From Anaerobium acetethylicum (lineage in GTDB: Bacteria; Bacillota; Clostridia; Lachnospirales; Lachnospiraceae): a stretch of 61,051 nucleotides of DNA. Numbering within the stretch: position 1 is the first letter of the stretch; every line of letters starts with the position of its first letter. The position numbers and the translations under genes were made by a program. The notes under the pieces were generated by a model. That model was not told the DNA's origin, did not search any database, and was given only the letters and a program-made list of their open reading frames with translations. Of the stretch, positions 28,029 to 39,121 are shown piece after piece. The stretch is taken from positions 1 through 61,051 of the forward strand of contig NZ_FMKA01000020.1 of NCBI RefSeq assembly GCF_900096945.1, given 5' to 3'.

Positions 28029-28075
28029 TATAATACATTTTGAACAAGTTAATATTAATCAAAGGAGGTAAGATA

Positions 28076-28924
28076 ATGAAAGGCAACTTTAACATTGAAA
28101 GAGCAGAAAAGTTTGCACATCGTGTGCGTTGGCATATTGTCGAAACGGTAATAAGACACGGCGAAGGCCATGCAGGTCCATCTTTATCATGTACTGATAT
28201 TCTAGCCACTTTATACAATGGGGTGATGAAATATGATCCTCAAAATCCGAAATGGGAAGATAGAGACAGGCTGCTTGTAAGTGGCGGACATAAATGCCTC
28301 GGCTTATATGGAACTTTGGTAGAAGCTGGATTTTTTGATGAATCTGTACTAAATGAATATAACAAATTAAATTCACGTGTTCCAGCACATCCAGATATGA
28401 AAAAATTACCAGGAATTGATTTTTCGACCGGTTCATTAGGACATGGATTGCCATTAGCTTGTGGAATGGCATTAGCGGCAAAAAAGAATAAAAAAGATTA
28501 TCGGGTTTTTGTCATTATGGGAGACGGCGAACAGGGTGAAGGCTCTGTTTGGGAATCAGCTTCTTATGCAGCTGCAAAAGGCCTGGATAATATAGTTGGA
28601 ATTCTTGATCGCAATGGGCTGCAGATTAATGGAACAAATGCTGAAGTTTGTAATACGGCACCGCTGGAAGAGAGATATAAAGCATTTGGCTGGGATGTAG
28701 TAATTGTAGATGGGCATGATGTAGGAGAAATTCAAAATGCATTACAGTCTGCCCCTGTTAATAAAGGCAAACCAACTATGGTTATATGCAATACCATTAA
28801 AAGCAAGGGAATGCCATTTGCTGAAGGCAGTGTGAAATATCATCATTGGCATCCTGGTAAAGAAGAAGCAAACATGGCTGTTCAGGCATTAAGAGATTAT
28901 CAGAAAGAGAGGTGGGGAGAATGA
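28076..28924 (+). CDS. Transketolase, N-terminal subunit (pair 1)
   Basis: The ATG at 28076 follows AAAGGAGG. The 282-residue protein is the thiamine-diphosphate half of a split transketolase: GHAGPSLSCTDILATLY, the ThDP/metal motif GDGEQGEGSVWE with Asn in LDRNGLQING, and GSLGHGLPLACG. The usual SKGH is replaced by SGGHKCLGLYG. It needs the next gene for activity, and the ATGA overlap gives tight coupling. It would transfer a two-carbon ketol unit between sugar phosphates. As one of two transketolases in the cluster, it probably handles a non-standard donor or acceptor. Confidence 0.92.
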   Translation: MKGNFNIERAEKFAHRVRWHIVETVIRHGEGHAGPSLSCTDILATLYNGVMKYDPQNPKWEDRDRLLVSGGHKCLGLYGTLVEAGFFDESVLNEYNKLNSRVPAHPDMKKLPGIDFSTGSLGHGLPLACGMALAAKKNKKDYRVFVIMGDGEQGEGSVWESASYAAAKGLDNIVGILDRNGLQINGTNAEVCNTAPLEERYKAFGWDVVIVDGHDVGEIQNALQSAPVNKGKPTMVICNTIKSKGMPFAEGSVKYHHWHPGKEEANMAVQALRDYQKERWGE

Positions 28925-29856
28925 GCATAACGGATCCTAGAGAAGCATTTGCAAAGGCACTTGAAGAAATTGGTGATAACAATGACAAAGTTCTCGCGGT
29001 TAGCTGTGATAGCGCAAGTGGAAGCGGTTATTCGCCGTTTATTTCAAAATATCCCGACAGATATGTAGAGGTTGGAATTAGTGAGCAGACTGGAGTTGAT
29101 ATATCGGTAGGATTGGCAGTAAATGGATTTATTCCTGTAATCTCAGCGATTGCGCCATTCCTTTCAATGAGAGCCTATGAGCAGGTAAGAAATGATGTGG
29201 GTTATTCCAATACCAACGTGAAATTAATTGGATCATCTAGTGGATTATCCCATTCACCAGCGGGCTCAAGCCATCAGGCAAATGAGGATATGGCATTAAT
29301 GAGAACTGTACCAAACATGGTTGTGATTAATCCTGGAGATTGTTATGAAATCGCAATGTCACTAAAAAAAGCAGTTGAGTATGAAGGCCCTGTTTATATA
29401 AGAATGCCGAGACATCCGTTGGAAGATATTCTCCCGATAGAAGAAAGAGATTTTGAAATCGGAAAAGCTGAAGAAATCTGTGATGGAAAAAGTGGCATAA
29501 CAGTTATTGCTTCAGGAACAGTCTCAAATGAGGCTAAAAGGGCAGTTGAAGAATTAAATAAAGAAGGAATCAGCTGCGGAATGATAAATGTACATACCGT
29601 GCAGCCTTTAGACCAGGAAATGATATTAAAACATGCCTCAAAAACGAAATTGATGTTTACAGTCGAAGAGCATAGTATCATTGGAGGATTGGGCGATGCC
29701 GTAGCGGCTACAATCACACAGCTGGAAGGAGCACCAAGACTAGTGAAATTAGGAATTTTACCTGGTGCAGTTAATACAGGTCCTTACAGAGAGTTATTAG
29801 CAGCATATGGCTTAACGCATGAAAAAATTAAGGAATCAATAAAAAAGGAAATGTAA
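28921..29856 (+). CDS. Transketolase, C-terminal subunit (pair 1)
   Basis: The ATG at 28921 overlaps the stop of the N-terminal subunit (ATGA), with GGGGAG as ribosome site. The 311-residue protein supplies the pyrimidine-binding domain (VGISEQTGVDISVGLAVNG, SHSPAGSSHQANEDMALMRT) and the C-terminal domain (FTVEEHSIIGGLGDAVA). The catalytic Glu for ThDP is in ISEQTG. The usual RYEAF/YSxF part differs from classic transketolase, as is typical of split forms. It acts as a heterotetramer with its partner. Confidence 0.92.
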   Translation: MSITDPREAFAKALEEIGDNNDKVLAVSCDSASGSGYSPFISKYPDRYVEVGISEQTGVDISVGLAVNGFIPVISAIAPFLSMRAYEQVRNDVGYSNTNVKLIGSSSGLSHSPAGSSHQANEDMALMRTVPNMVVINPGDCYEIAMSLKKAVEYEGPVYIRMPRHPLEDILPIEERDFEIGKAEEICDGKSGITVIASGTVSNEAKRAVEELNKEGISCGMINVHTVQPLDQEMILKHASKTKLMFTVEEHSIIGGLGDAVAATITQLEGAPRLVKLGILPGAVNTGPYRELLAAYGLTHEKIKESIKKEM

Positions 29857-29889
29857 AAATAAAAATTGAAAATAAAAGGAGAATGTAAA

Positions 29890-31197
29890 ATGACTACTGA
29901 AATCAGATCAACAATTAGTACTTTAGGTCTTCCAACAGTTCGCGGCGAAGAAGGATACCTTGCCCGTGTAAAAGATTTCCCAATTACACTTGACTTGGTA
30001 AAAAATTTAAAGGGTATAGCTAACTTTGTAGGCGTTACACCAAAATTTAAAGAAGTCATTGATTATTTCAATGTGGCCGAAGGTGAAACACCAGCAGGTT
30101 TCAAAGTTGAATTTGAACTTGATTCCGAAAACGTATTACGAGCTGATTTAGTCCGTAATATTTCATATGACAAGAATGGCCAGAAGAGGCCGACAAACCT
30201 GCTGTTTTCGGCAGATAGTGCAAATCCATATGAAGTAGCCCCAATCAAAAATTTGTTGGCCAATTTAACTTGCAACCCAGGAATTATTTATGATTTATTT
30301 ATCAATAATCCTAAAGCAAACATTGGAAATCAGTTTAAAACACGTGACGAGGTTATGAGTGAAATCGGCAAAATCCTTGGACCGGGTGCAGATATCAGTG
30401 TAGAATTAAATGATCCATTTGGTAAGAGTGATGCTGAAATTTTAGAGGAAGCAGCAAGGTTTAAAGAACTTCTTTCAGAGCACAGGGTCGTAATTAAAGT
30501 GCCGCATACAGGACCAGTTAATAAAGATAATGTCAAAGAGCTTCTGACAGGAGACAAAAAGTTTTCGAAAAAATACAATGACGTCTCAACAGCCGATGCA
30601 TTACGTGGACATAATATGGCGCTTATGCTGCATGAACATGGATATAGAGTAAACTTTACATTAATGTTCGAACCTTATCAGACTGCTTTGGCTTTACAGG
30701 CAAGACCATATTTTATCAATAGCTTTATTCGACATAGATTAATGCAGTCAGTGGACATGAAAAATTATCTTGATCTATATGCAGTCACTAAAGAAATAAA
30801 ATACCTGGAGGCATTAAAGAGCTTTATGGTAGATAAGGATTTCCTTCCTGTAAATGCAAATGTTGATTTATCTGCGGTGAAAGCAAAAGCAGAACAAATG
30901 TTAAAATATAGGAATTTTGATAATAAAGAAGGCTCAGATGGGCTGGATGGCGTTAGACATAACTTACGTCTTTTACGTCAAACAAACATGGAAGACACCC
31001 GTTTAATTCTCTGCAGTATGGAAGGTGATGATAACTATCCGGATATTGACAGATTGTTGGCTTCCGATGAATATGGAGATATGGCTGGACGCGTTGTTTT
31101 AACAGCTGAACCTAATTATTTAGCGCAGTTTACTACAACCAACCAGGTTGTTACATATCAGAGAAGATTTATGAATGCAGCAAATGGAGCGCAATAG
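29890..31197 (+). CDS. Transaldolase-family protein, long form
   Basis: The ATG at 29890 follows AAAGGAG. The 435-residue protein is longer than ordinary transaldolases. Its middle carries the TIM-barrel features: ISVELNDP, VVIKVPHTGPVN (candidate Schiff-base lysine in IKVP) and VNFTLMFEPYQTALAL. The N-terminal 70 residues and C-terminal 130 residues are extra. Known long transaldolase-family proteins sit in sugar operons of Clostridia. It should move a dihydroxyacetone unit between sugar phosphates. It is directly downstream of transketolase pair 1 and is followed by a terminator, so it ends this unit. Confidence 0.8.
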   Translation: MTTEIRSTISTLGLPTVRGEEGYLARVKDFPITLDLVKNLKGIANFVGVTPKFKEVIDYFNVAEGETPAGFKVEFELDSENVLRADLVRNISYDKNGQKRPTNLLFSADSANPYEVAPIKNLLANLTCNPGIIYDLFINNPKANIGNQFKTRDEVMSEIGKILGPGADISVELNDPFGKSDAEILEEAARFKELLSEHRVVIKVPHTGPVNKDNVKELLTGDKKFSKKYNDVSTADALRGHNMALMLHEHGYRVNFTLMFEPYQTALALQARPYFINSFIRHRLMQSVDMKNYLDLYAVTKEIKYLEALKSFMVDKDFLPVNANVDLSAVKAKAEQMLKYRNFDNKEGSDGLDGVRHNLRLLRQTNMEDTRLILCSMEGDDNYPDIDRLLASDEYGDMAGRVVLTAEPNYLAQFTTTNQVVTYQRRFMNAANGAQ

Positions 31198-31222
31198 AAT
31201 ATAGAAAGATACTTAATTATAT

Positions 31223-31255
31223 AAAAGCAGGCATTCAAACATACCTGCTTTTATT
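31223..31255 (+). terminator. Intrinsic terminator after the transaldolase gene
   Basis: AAAAGCAGG and CCTGCTTTT pair across a 12-nt loop and run into T-rich DNA. It separates the first transketolase unit from the aldolase unit. Confidence 0.8.
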
Positions 31256-31352
31256 AGAAAATGATTCTGTCACAATTCTGTGCTGCTAACGTAAAATAGA
31301 AGTATTTTCGTCAGCCATTGTGGCAGAGTCAAATTTAAAAGGAGGAATTGCA

Positions 31353-32198
31353 ATGAAAACAAAAACATTTTTGCAGGAACTGCAACTAGCAAAAACCAAC
31401 AATTATGCTGTGGGGGCATTTAATATCTTTAATTATCTTTCGGCACAGGCAGTAATTCGTGCAGCTGAGAAGTTAGAATGCTCGGTTATACTGCAGACAT
31501 CTACTGCAACAGTAAAAAAATTCGGAACACAAGAATTAAATGCTATGTTAAGACAGTTGGCTTGGGGTGCATCTGTTAATGTGATGATACATTTAGATCA
31601 TTGCCAAGATGTTGAAATGGCAAAAGCATGCATGGATGCAGGATGGGACTCTATAATGTTTGATGGTTCGCATTTTCCTTTAGAAGAAAATATTGCAAAA
31701 AGCAAAGAAGTTGTTGCATACGCCCATCCACGAGGAATATGTGTAGAAGGTGAATTGGGGAAAATATCAGGAGTAGAAGATGAACTTCAGGTAGAAGCGC
31801 ATAATGCTACAAATGCTAATTTGGAAGACTCTATCAGGTATGTGAATGAATCTGGCGTTGATGCCTTTGCTCCGGCAGTGGGCACAGCACATGGCGTATA
31901 TACTGGAGTTCCAGTTATCAATTTTGATTTGGTCGCACAATTGAAAGACCAAATTAGTGCACCAGTGGTTATTCATGGAGGAACCGGACTAGAAGAAGAT
32001 GTATTTAAACGATTAATTAAGAATGGCGGCGCCAAGGTAAATGTTTCAACGGCAATCAAGCATGGATATATTGATGGCTGCAAAGAATTTATTCAAGAAA
32101 ATCCAACGAAGTTAGAACCGCTTGCAATGGATCGATACATAAGTGAAAAAATCGAAAGCATTGCTTCATACCATATGAGACTTTTCAGAGCGAGGTAA
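31353..32198 (+). CDS. Class II fructose-bisphosphate-type aldolase
   Basis: The ATG at 31353 follows AAAGGAGG; the frame opens earlier with GTG. The 281-residue protein has VGAFNIFNY near the N-terminus, the zinc motif MIHLDHCQD, FDGSHFPLEENIAKSKEVV, VEGELGKISG, AVGTAHGVYTG and VIHGGTGLEE. It is a zinc aldolase that condenses dihydroxyacetone phosphate with an aldose phosphate. The family includes fructose-, tagatose- and sedoheptulose-bisphosphate enzymes. With the PPi-type phosphofructokinase of the same cluster it could run the sedoheptulose-bisphosphate route, which consumes erythrose 4-phosphate. Confidence 0.9.
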   Translation: MKTKTFLQELQLAKTNNYAVGAFNIFNYLSAQAVIRAAEKLECSVILQTSTATVKKFGTQELNAMLRQLAWGASVNVMIHLDHCQDVEMAKACMDAGWDSIMFDGSHFPLEENIAKSKEVVAYAHPRGICVEGELGKISGVEDELQVEAHNATNANLEDSIRYVNESGVDAFAPAVGTAHGVYTGVPVINFDLVAQLKDQISAPVVIHGGTGLEEDVFKRLIKNGGAKVNVSTAIKHGYIDGCKEFIQENPTKLEPLAMDRYISEKIESIASYHMRLFRAR

Positions 32199-32202
32199 GA
32201 GT

Positions 32203-33165
32203 ATGTCGAATAGTAATAATATCCCTAATTATAAATGCGATCTGCATGGACATACCACAAGATCAGACGGTTCAGATAGCCCGAAAGAATTTATTGATAA
32301 TGCCGTTTATTCCAAAATGAAAATAGTCGGAATAACTGATCATGATGTGCTGCCGCCAGAAACAATTACAGTTAATGGAAATGAAATGGATATTATTGAG
32401 TATGCAAGTAAAAATGAACTGATTTTACTTAAAGGGATTGAAATTTCATGTGAAACAGATGTTGAAGATGTTCATATCGTATGCTATGGATGCAATTGGA
32501 AGGATCCGTTTTTTGGAAAACTTGAGCAGGATGTAGTTAAATCAAAAATTGAAAGTTACAAAAAACTTGTGGATCGATTAAATGAAAATGGCATTCATAT
32601 TTCCTGGGAAGAAGTACTTGATAATAATGGAACACCTGTAAAAGAAGAGCAAATCCAGAAGAAGATGATTTTTGAATTAATGGCTAAACGAGGGTTTGTA
32701 AATGAATGGAAAGACGCAAAACTATTGGTAAAAAATCATGCTGAATATGATATTAAACGCGAAAAGCCTGATCCTGCAATGGTTATAAAAGAAGTACACA
32801 GATGTGGAGGAATTGCAATTTTAGCACATCCATACCTGATTTGCGAAAATCCAATAATAGCCGGGAAAAATATAACCAGAGATGAATATATTGATTATTT
32901 GATTGAAAATGGAATTGATGGAATTGAAGCTTGCTACACTTATGACAAAACAAGTTATAGTGGAACGAAAAGCAAGAGCGAGATATATGCTGAGGTGATA
33001 AAAAAATATTCTGATAGAGTTTCCATTTTGTCTGGCGGATCGGATTATCATGCGGATCATAAAAAAGGGGTTAAGGATGCGAGATATATCGGGGAGTGCG
33101 GAGTGTCAGAAAGTTACTTTTTTTCTAATGATTTATTGAACAATTTAATTACATTTTTTCATTAA
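32203..33165 (+). CDS. PHP-domain phosphoesterase
   Basis: A 320-residue protein starting 5 bp after the aldolase. The metal motifs are clear: CDLHGHTTRSDGSDSP (about 13-28), GITDHDVLPP, GIEISCE, AILAHPYL and GGSDYHADHK. This pattern is the YciV/nucleoside 3',5'-bisphosphate phosphatase group of PHP hydrolases, which remove phosphate using a trinuclear metal site. Its role among sugar genes is unclear; it could hydrolyse a sugar bisphosphate. Tight spacing shows cotranscription with the aldolase. Confidence 0.88.
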   Translation: MSNSNNIPNYKCDLHGHTTRSDGSDSPKEFIDNAVYSKMKIVGITDHDVLPPETITVNGNEMDIIEYASKNELILLKGIEISCETDVEDVHIVCYGCNWKDPFFGKLEQDVVKSKIESYKKLVDRLNENGIHISWEEVLDNNGTPVKEEQIQKKMIFELMAKRGFVNEWKDAKLLVKNHAEYDIKREKPDPAMVIKEVHRCGGIAILAHPYLICENPIIAGKNITRDEYIDYLIENGIDGIEACYTYDKTSYSGTKSKSEIYAEVIKKYSDRVSILSGGSDYHADHKKGVKDARYIGECGVSESYFFSNDLLNNLITFFH

Positions 33166-33226
33166 AAGTAATTGTGAGTTGTTGGATCAGTCATTGGAAT
33201 TCGCGGTATCAGAGAGGAATATTAAA

Positions 33227-34069
33227 ATGAAAGCGAAAATACTTAAACAAACGAAATTATTGGCTGCAAAAATGAGACGTTACATTATCGAAGAAGTATA
33301 CAGTGCAAAAAGCGGGCATCCCGGAGGTTCATTATCATGTGCTGATTTTATTGCAACATTGTATGACAACCATATGAATGTTGATTCTAAAAAGCCCAAA
33401 GACATTAATCGGGACCGTTTTGTGTTATCAAAAGGCCACTGTGCACCGGCACTGTATGCGGCATTAGCATTGAAAGGTTTTTTCCCGATTGAGGATCTGA
33501 AAACTTTTCGTGGAATCAATAGTTATTTGCAGGGACATCCAAATATGAACTCGGTACCGGGAGTGGATATGTCGACTGGTTCTTTAGGGCAGGGGATATC
33601 TACGGCCGTAGGGATGGCGCTTGTAGGAAAGCGAGAAGAGAAAAATTATAAAGTATATACAGTCTTGGGCGATGGAGAGATAGAAGAAGGACAGGTTTGG
33701 GAGGCAGCAATGTGTGCGGCACATTATCAGTTAGATAATTTATGTGCTTTTCTGGATTATAACGGACTCCAGATAGATGGTAATATTACAGATGTTATGA
33801 ATCCTGAAAAGGTTGCAGACAAATTCAAGGCCTTTAATTGGAATGTTATTGAATGCAACGGTAATGATATTGTAAAATTAAATAATGCCATAAGTAAAGC
33901 AAATCAGTATAAAGGGAGACCAACCATTATCATCGGAAAAACAACCAAAGGAAAAGGCGTTTCATTTATGGAAGGTAAATACCAATGGCATGGCAGCGTT
34001 CCAAACCAAGAACAATATGAACAGGCTTGTCAGGAATTGAATGCAGTAATTGCAGAGTTGGAGGGTTAA
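33227..34069 (+). CDS. Transketolase, N-terminal subunit (pair 2)
   Basis: The ATG at 33227 follows AGAGG; the frame starts earlier without a site. The 280-residue protein is a canonical split transketolase N-half: SGHPGGSLSCADFIATLYD, SKGHCAPALYAALALKG, TGSLGQGISTAVGMAL, the ThDP motif GDGEIEEGQVWE with Asn in DYNGLQIDGN, and WHGSVP at the end. It keeps SKGH, unlike pair 1, so this pair looks the more conventional of the two. It is coupled to the next gene, 4 bp later. Confidence 0.92.
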   Translation: MKAKILKQTKLLAAKMRRYIIEEVYSAKSGHPGGSLSCADFIATLYDNHMNVDSKKPKDINRDRFVLSKGHCAPALYAALALKGFFPIEDLKTFRGINSYLQGHPNMNSVPGVDMSTGSLGQGISTAVGMALVGKREEKNYKVYTVLGDGEIEEGQVWEAAMCAAHYQLDNLCAFLDYNGLQIDGNITDVMNPEKVADKFKAFNWNVIECNGNDIVKLNNAISKANQYKGRPTIIIGKTTKGKGVSFMEGKYQWHGSVPNQEQYEQACQELNAVIAELEG

Positions 34070-34073
34070 GATT

Positions 34074-35021
34074 ATGCCAGAAACAAAAAATAAGATTGCA
34101 ACAAGAGAAGCATATGGAAGAGCACTTGTAGAATTTGGTGCAACAAATGATTTTTATGTTTTAGATGCAGATCTTTCAAAGTCAACAATGACAACTTATT
34201 TTAAAAACGAATATCCGAGACGCCATATAAATATGGGAATAGCGGAAGGAAATATGATGTCAGTCGCCGCTGGTATCGCCGCTGTCGGGAAAACGTGTTT
34301 CGCAAGTACATTTGCAGTGTTTGCTGCAGCACGTGGATGTGAACAGATTCGTAATTCGATTTGTTATCCAAACCTAAATGTAAAAATCGGAGCTACCCAT
34401 GCAGGAATTTCAGTTGGCGAAGACGGAGCATCTCACCAGGCAATAGAAGATATAGCAATAATGCGGGCTATACCCAATATGCATGTTGTACAGCCATGTG
34501 ATGCAGTTTCAACAAGACTAGCGGTAAAGGCAGCTTTAGAAACGGATGGACCATTTTATTTAAGATTAGGACGTTTAGCTGTAGACGAAGTATATACAGA
34601 AGAAAACTGTAATTTCAAATTAGGCAAAGGCATTGTATTAAAGAATGGCTTCGATTTAACTATTATTACATCCGGACTCATGGTCCAAGAATCATTGAAG
34701 GTTGCAAAATCACTTGAAAAGAAAAATATATCAGTGAGAGTGGTGGATATGCATACAATAAAACCTATTGATGAAGAACTTATTATACAATGCGCGAAAG
34801 AAACAAATAGGATAGTCACAGTAGAAGAAAGTAACATTTATGGCGGATTAGGAAGTGCTGTTGCAGAGATTTTATGTAAATATGAACCCTGTAAAATAAA
34901 AATGATCGGAATCGAAGATAAATTTGGCAGATCCGGTAAGCCAACAGAGCTATTAGAATATTATGGACTGTCAGCTGCTAAAATTGAATCGCAGATTGTT
35001 GATTTTTTAAATGATAAATAA
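34074..35021 (+). CDS. Transketolase, C-terminal subunit (pair 2)
   Basis: The ATG at 34074 follows GGAGGG. The 315-residue partner of the preceding gene has FVLDADLSKSTMT-like opening (YVLDADLSKST), NMGIAEGNMMSVAAGIAA with the catalytic Glu, THAGISVGEDGASHQAIED, and RIVTVEESNIYGGLGSAVAE. All family motifs look intact. Two full split transketolases within 6 kb, each with both halves, imply two ketol-transfer steps with different substrates. Confidence 0.92.
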   Translation: MPETKNKIATREAYGRALVEFGATNDFYVLDADLSKSTMTTYFKNEYPRRHINMGIAEGNMMSVAAGIAAVGKTCFASTFAVFAAARGCEQIRNSICYPNLNVKIGATHAGISVGEDGASHQAIEDIAIMRAIPNMHVVQPCDAVSTRLAVKAALETDGPFYLRLGRLAVDEVYTEENCNFKLGKGIVLKNGFDLTIITSGLMVQESLKVAKSLEKKNISVRVVDMHTIKPIDEELIIQCAKETNRIVTVEESNIYGGLGSAVAEILCKYEPCKIKMIGIEDKFGRSGKPTELLEYYGLSAAKIESQIVDFLNDK

Positions 35022-35035
35022 GGGAGGATGCAAAT

Positions 35036-35395
35036 ATGCATGCTACATATGAACAATTACCCATGTCTATCGCAGATAAATTAGAAAACGGAAACGGGAC
35101 CATAGAAATCAAAGAAATCATACCAGAAGGTCATAGACCTGAAAATTGTGAAAGGTTTTCAATCGTAACACTAAATAGGCGTTGTTCTATTGGTACACAC
35201 AAATTACTTGGAAAACAAGTATTTGTCAGTGTTTTAAGCGGAGAAGTCATTTCGGAACATCAGGGATCTTTCGTAGTTTTAAAAGAAGGGGATATGCTTA
35301 AGACAAGCAATGGATCTGAGTCACGTTTTGCAAATATAGGTAAACTTCCATGTGTTTTGCTTGTATGTTCTTTTTATGATGAACCTGCTAAATAG
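35036..35395 (+). CDS. Cupin-like small protein, degenerate metal site
   Basis: A 119-residue beta-barrel-type protein, 14 bp after the transketolase, with site GGGAGG. It aligns by eye with the canonical cupin at 40881: both have a Gly-Asn-Gly segment followed by EIIPE/KN near residue 25, then FSIVTL/SFITL. It lacks the HxH(x)nE ligands, having only IGTHKLLGK, so metal catalysis is unlikely. It could be a structural or binding protein, or a sugar mutarotase-like partner. Confidence 0.6.
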   Translation: MHATYEQLPMSIADKLENGNGTIEIKEIIPEGHRPENCERFSIVTLNRRCSIGTHKLLGKQVFVSVLSGEVISEHQGSFVVLKEGDMLKTSNGSESRFANIGKLPCVLLVCSFYDEPAK

Positions 35396-35453
35396 AATGG
35401 TTGGGAATTTATGGTTTTAGTAAAATATAAAATTTTGGGGAAGGGGTGCGGTT

Positions 35454-36248
35454 TTGAAAAGTAGTATAGTTTTTTTTGATATTGATGGCACGATATTTGA
35501 TTTTCAACACGGTGTGATTGAAAGTACAAAAAAGGCGATTAAGGAACTTATTGAGAATGGACATTATGCGGTTTTATGCACTGGAAGAAGCCGTGCTCGT
35601 GTTTATGACGACATATTCATGGATATCGGATTTAGCGGAGTTGTGGCAGGGTGTGGGACTTATGTGGAATATGAAAAAGAAATATTGTGCAATCATGAAG
35701 TTCCACACCATATAGCGAAATCAGCAGTAAAAACCTTAAGAAAATATGGATTGGTTCCAGTATTAGAAGGAAGTCAATATATGTATTATGATTTAGATGA
35801 ATATACTACAGATATCGACTATTATCGAGATAAAATAGAAGAAAAAGTGGGCATTAATAGGAAACCGATTACAGGAAATGAAAATACACTTTACATAAAT
35901 AAAATCAGTGCAAAAAAGACTCCAAATTGCAACCTTGAAATGGCAATAAAGGAATTGAGCCCCTATTACTATCCAATACAGCATGAGGGAATCACCGTTG
36001 AATTCGTTCCACACGGATTTTCCAAAGCCTCCGGAATTGAATTTCTTATCAAAAAGCTGGGGAAAAACAAAAGGAACACATTTGCATTTGGTGATAGCAT
36101 TAATGATTTCGATATGATTCAATATGTGGAACATGGGATTGCTATGGGTAATAGTTCAAAAACACTAAAAAAAGTGGCCGACTATATTACCACGGATAGA
36201 CTAAACGACGGAATATATAATGGATTGAAACACTTTGAATTAATATAA
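35454..36248 (+). CDS. Cof-type HAD phosphatase, TTG start
   Basis: The start is TTG at 35454, 6-8 bp after GGGGTG/AAGGGG; no ATG is available before motif I. The 264-residue protein has FFDIDGTIFDF, the Cof motif CTGRSRARV, a C2-type cap and FAFGDSINDFDMI near the end. It is the third HAD phosphatase in the cluster and the second Cof type. It likely dephosphorylates a sugar phosphate. It lies just upstream of groES. Confidence 0.85.
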   Translation: MKSSIVFFDIDGTIFDFQHGVIESTKKAIKELIENGHYAVLCTGRSRARVYDDIFMDIGFSGVVAGCGTYVEYEKEILCNHEVPHHIAKSAVKTLRKYGLVPVLEGSQYMYYDLDEYTTDIDYYRDKIEEKVGINRKPITGNENTLYINKISAKKTPNCNLEMAIKELSPYYYPIQHEGITVEFVPHGFSKASGIEFLIKKLGKNKRNTFAFGDSINDFDMIQYVEHGIAMGNSSKTLKKVADYITTDRLNDGIYNGLKHFELI

Positions 36249-36282
36249 GTCGAAAATCGAACGACATGTAGGAGGCTCAACA

Positions 36283-36558
36283 ATGAATTTAATATTATTA
36301 GGCGACAGAGTCGCTATCAAGCCACTAGTCAATGAAGAAAAAACAAAATCAGGCATTGTATTATCTGGTCAAAAAAAAGAAAATTCCCAGCAGGCAGTTG
36401 TTGTAGCCGTTGGACAAGAAGTGACTATGCAAATCAAACTGGGAGACAAGGTTGTTTGCTCAAATTATGCGGGAACAAAAATAAAATTAGGCGAAGAAGA
36501 ATATATCTTTGTGACACAGAATGATATTTTAGCAGTCATTGATGAGGTCCGCTCATAA
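36283..36558 (+). CDS. groES: Co-chaperonin GroES
   Basis: A 91-residue Cpn10 with ribosome site TAGGAGG. The pattern LLGDRVAIKPL, the mobile-loop KTKSGIVL and the C-terminal YIFVTQNDILAVID are diagnostic. It caps the GroEL cage for folding of client proteins. No CIRCE element (TTAGCACTC-N9-GAGTGCTAA) is seen upstream, and the gene follows a HAD phosphatase by 34 bp, so expression should follow the sugar operon rather than heat shock. Confidence 0.95.
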   Translation: MNLILLGDRVAIKPLVNEEKTKSGIVLSGQKKENSQQAVVVAVGQEVTMQIKLGDKVVCSNYAGTKIKLGEEEYIFVTQNDILAVIDEVRS

Positions 36559-36716
36559 GAATGCTTGTCTTGTATTGATTTTATATAGAATAGCTGTAAC
36601 CTATTTTAAACAGTCCTGAAGGTAGAAGTAAAAAAACAAAAATAAAATCGTAGACTATATAAGTTACTATCTCTAGCGATAATGATTTAAAAAGCAGTAT
36701 CGAGGGAGGCGTAAGG

Positions 36717-37334
36717 ATGGAGCCAAAGTGGTTGAGCTGGGCGAAGAAATTGCAAGCTATTTCGCAAGCGGGGTTAACATATTCAGAGAACAAATACGAC
36801 ATCGAGAGATTTCAGCAAATCAGAGACCTCTCTGTTGAAATATTAAATGAATACACGGAAATAAACAATGAAAAAATAAAGGATTTATTTTGTAATGAGA
36901 CGGGCTATCAAACTCCCAAAGTGGATATAAGAGGTGCCATTTTCAAAGAAGATAAGATATTGATGGTTAAGGAAAGGATTGATGGATGCTGGTCAATACC
37001 TGGAGGTTGGGCAGAATATAATTTATCGGTAAAAGAAAATATAGTAAAAGAAGTTAAGGAAGAAGCTGGATTAAATATAGTTCCTCAAAAAATAATTGCA
37101 ATATTAGATAAAAACAAGCACAACAAACCAATCACTCCTTATGGAATATACAAGATATTCGTCCTTTGCGAGCTGATAGATGGTGAGTTTGAAAATAATA
37201 TAGAAACCGAAGAAAGTTGTTTCTTTGCTTTAACAGAATTACCTTCGTTATCATTGGAACGGAATTCGGAAAATCAAATTAGAATGTGCTTTGAGGCAAA
37301 ATCCAACAATAACTTTTTTACAATGTTTGACTAG
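36717..37334 (+). CDS. Nudix hydrolase with N-terminal helical domain
   Basis: A 205-residue protein with site GGGAGG. Residues 1 to about 65 match the helical N-terminal domain found on some Nudix enzymes (WAKKLQAISQAGLTYSENKY, FQQIRDLSVEIL). The Nudix box follows: PGGWAEYNLSVKENIVKEVKEEAGL region, with KEVKEEAGL intact, Lys for the usual Arg, and the first Glu replaced by Leu. It probably hydrolyses a nucleoside diphosphate-linked compound. It sits between groES and groEL, an unusual place. Confidence 0.88.
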   Translation: MEPKWLSWAKKLQAISQAGLTYSENKYDIERFQQIRDLSVEILNEYTEINNEKIKDLFCNETGYQTPKVDIRGAIFKEDKILMVKERIDGCWSIPGGWAEYNLSVKENIVKEVKEEAGLNIVPQKIIAILDKNKHNKPITPYGIYKIFVLCELIDGEFENNIETEESCFFALTELPSLSLERNSENQIRMCFEAKSNNNFFTMFD

Positions 37335-37381
37335 GTAGTTTTAATGTTCAATAATTTTATTATATAAAATCACATAAAGAA

Positions 37382-39057
<1,676 letters not shown>

Positions 39058-39121
39058 TTCAATAAGAACATGAAATGATCAGCAGCTGTTTTGAACAATT
39101 CATTAGCAAGGAGAATGCAAA

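Noticed and set aside
28076-35021. Dihydroxyacetone synthase-based formaldehyde fixation with the methanol-dehydrogenase-like Fe-ADH
   Set aside because: There is no hexulose-phosphate synthase/isomerase, and the Fe-ADH family is too broad to infer methanol use.
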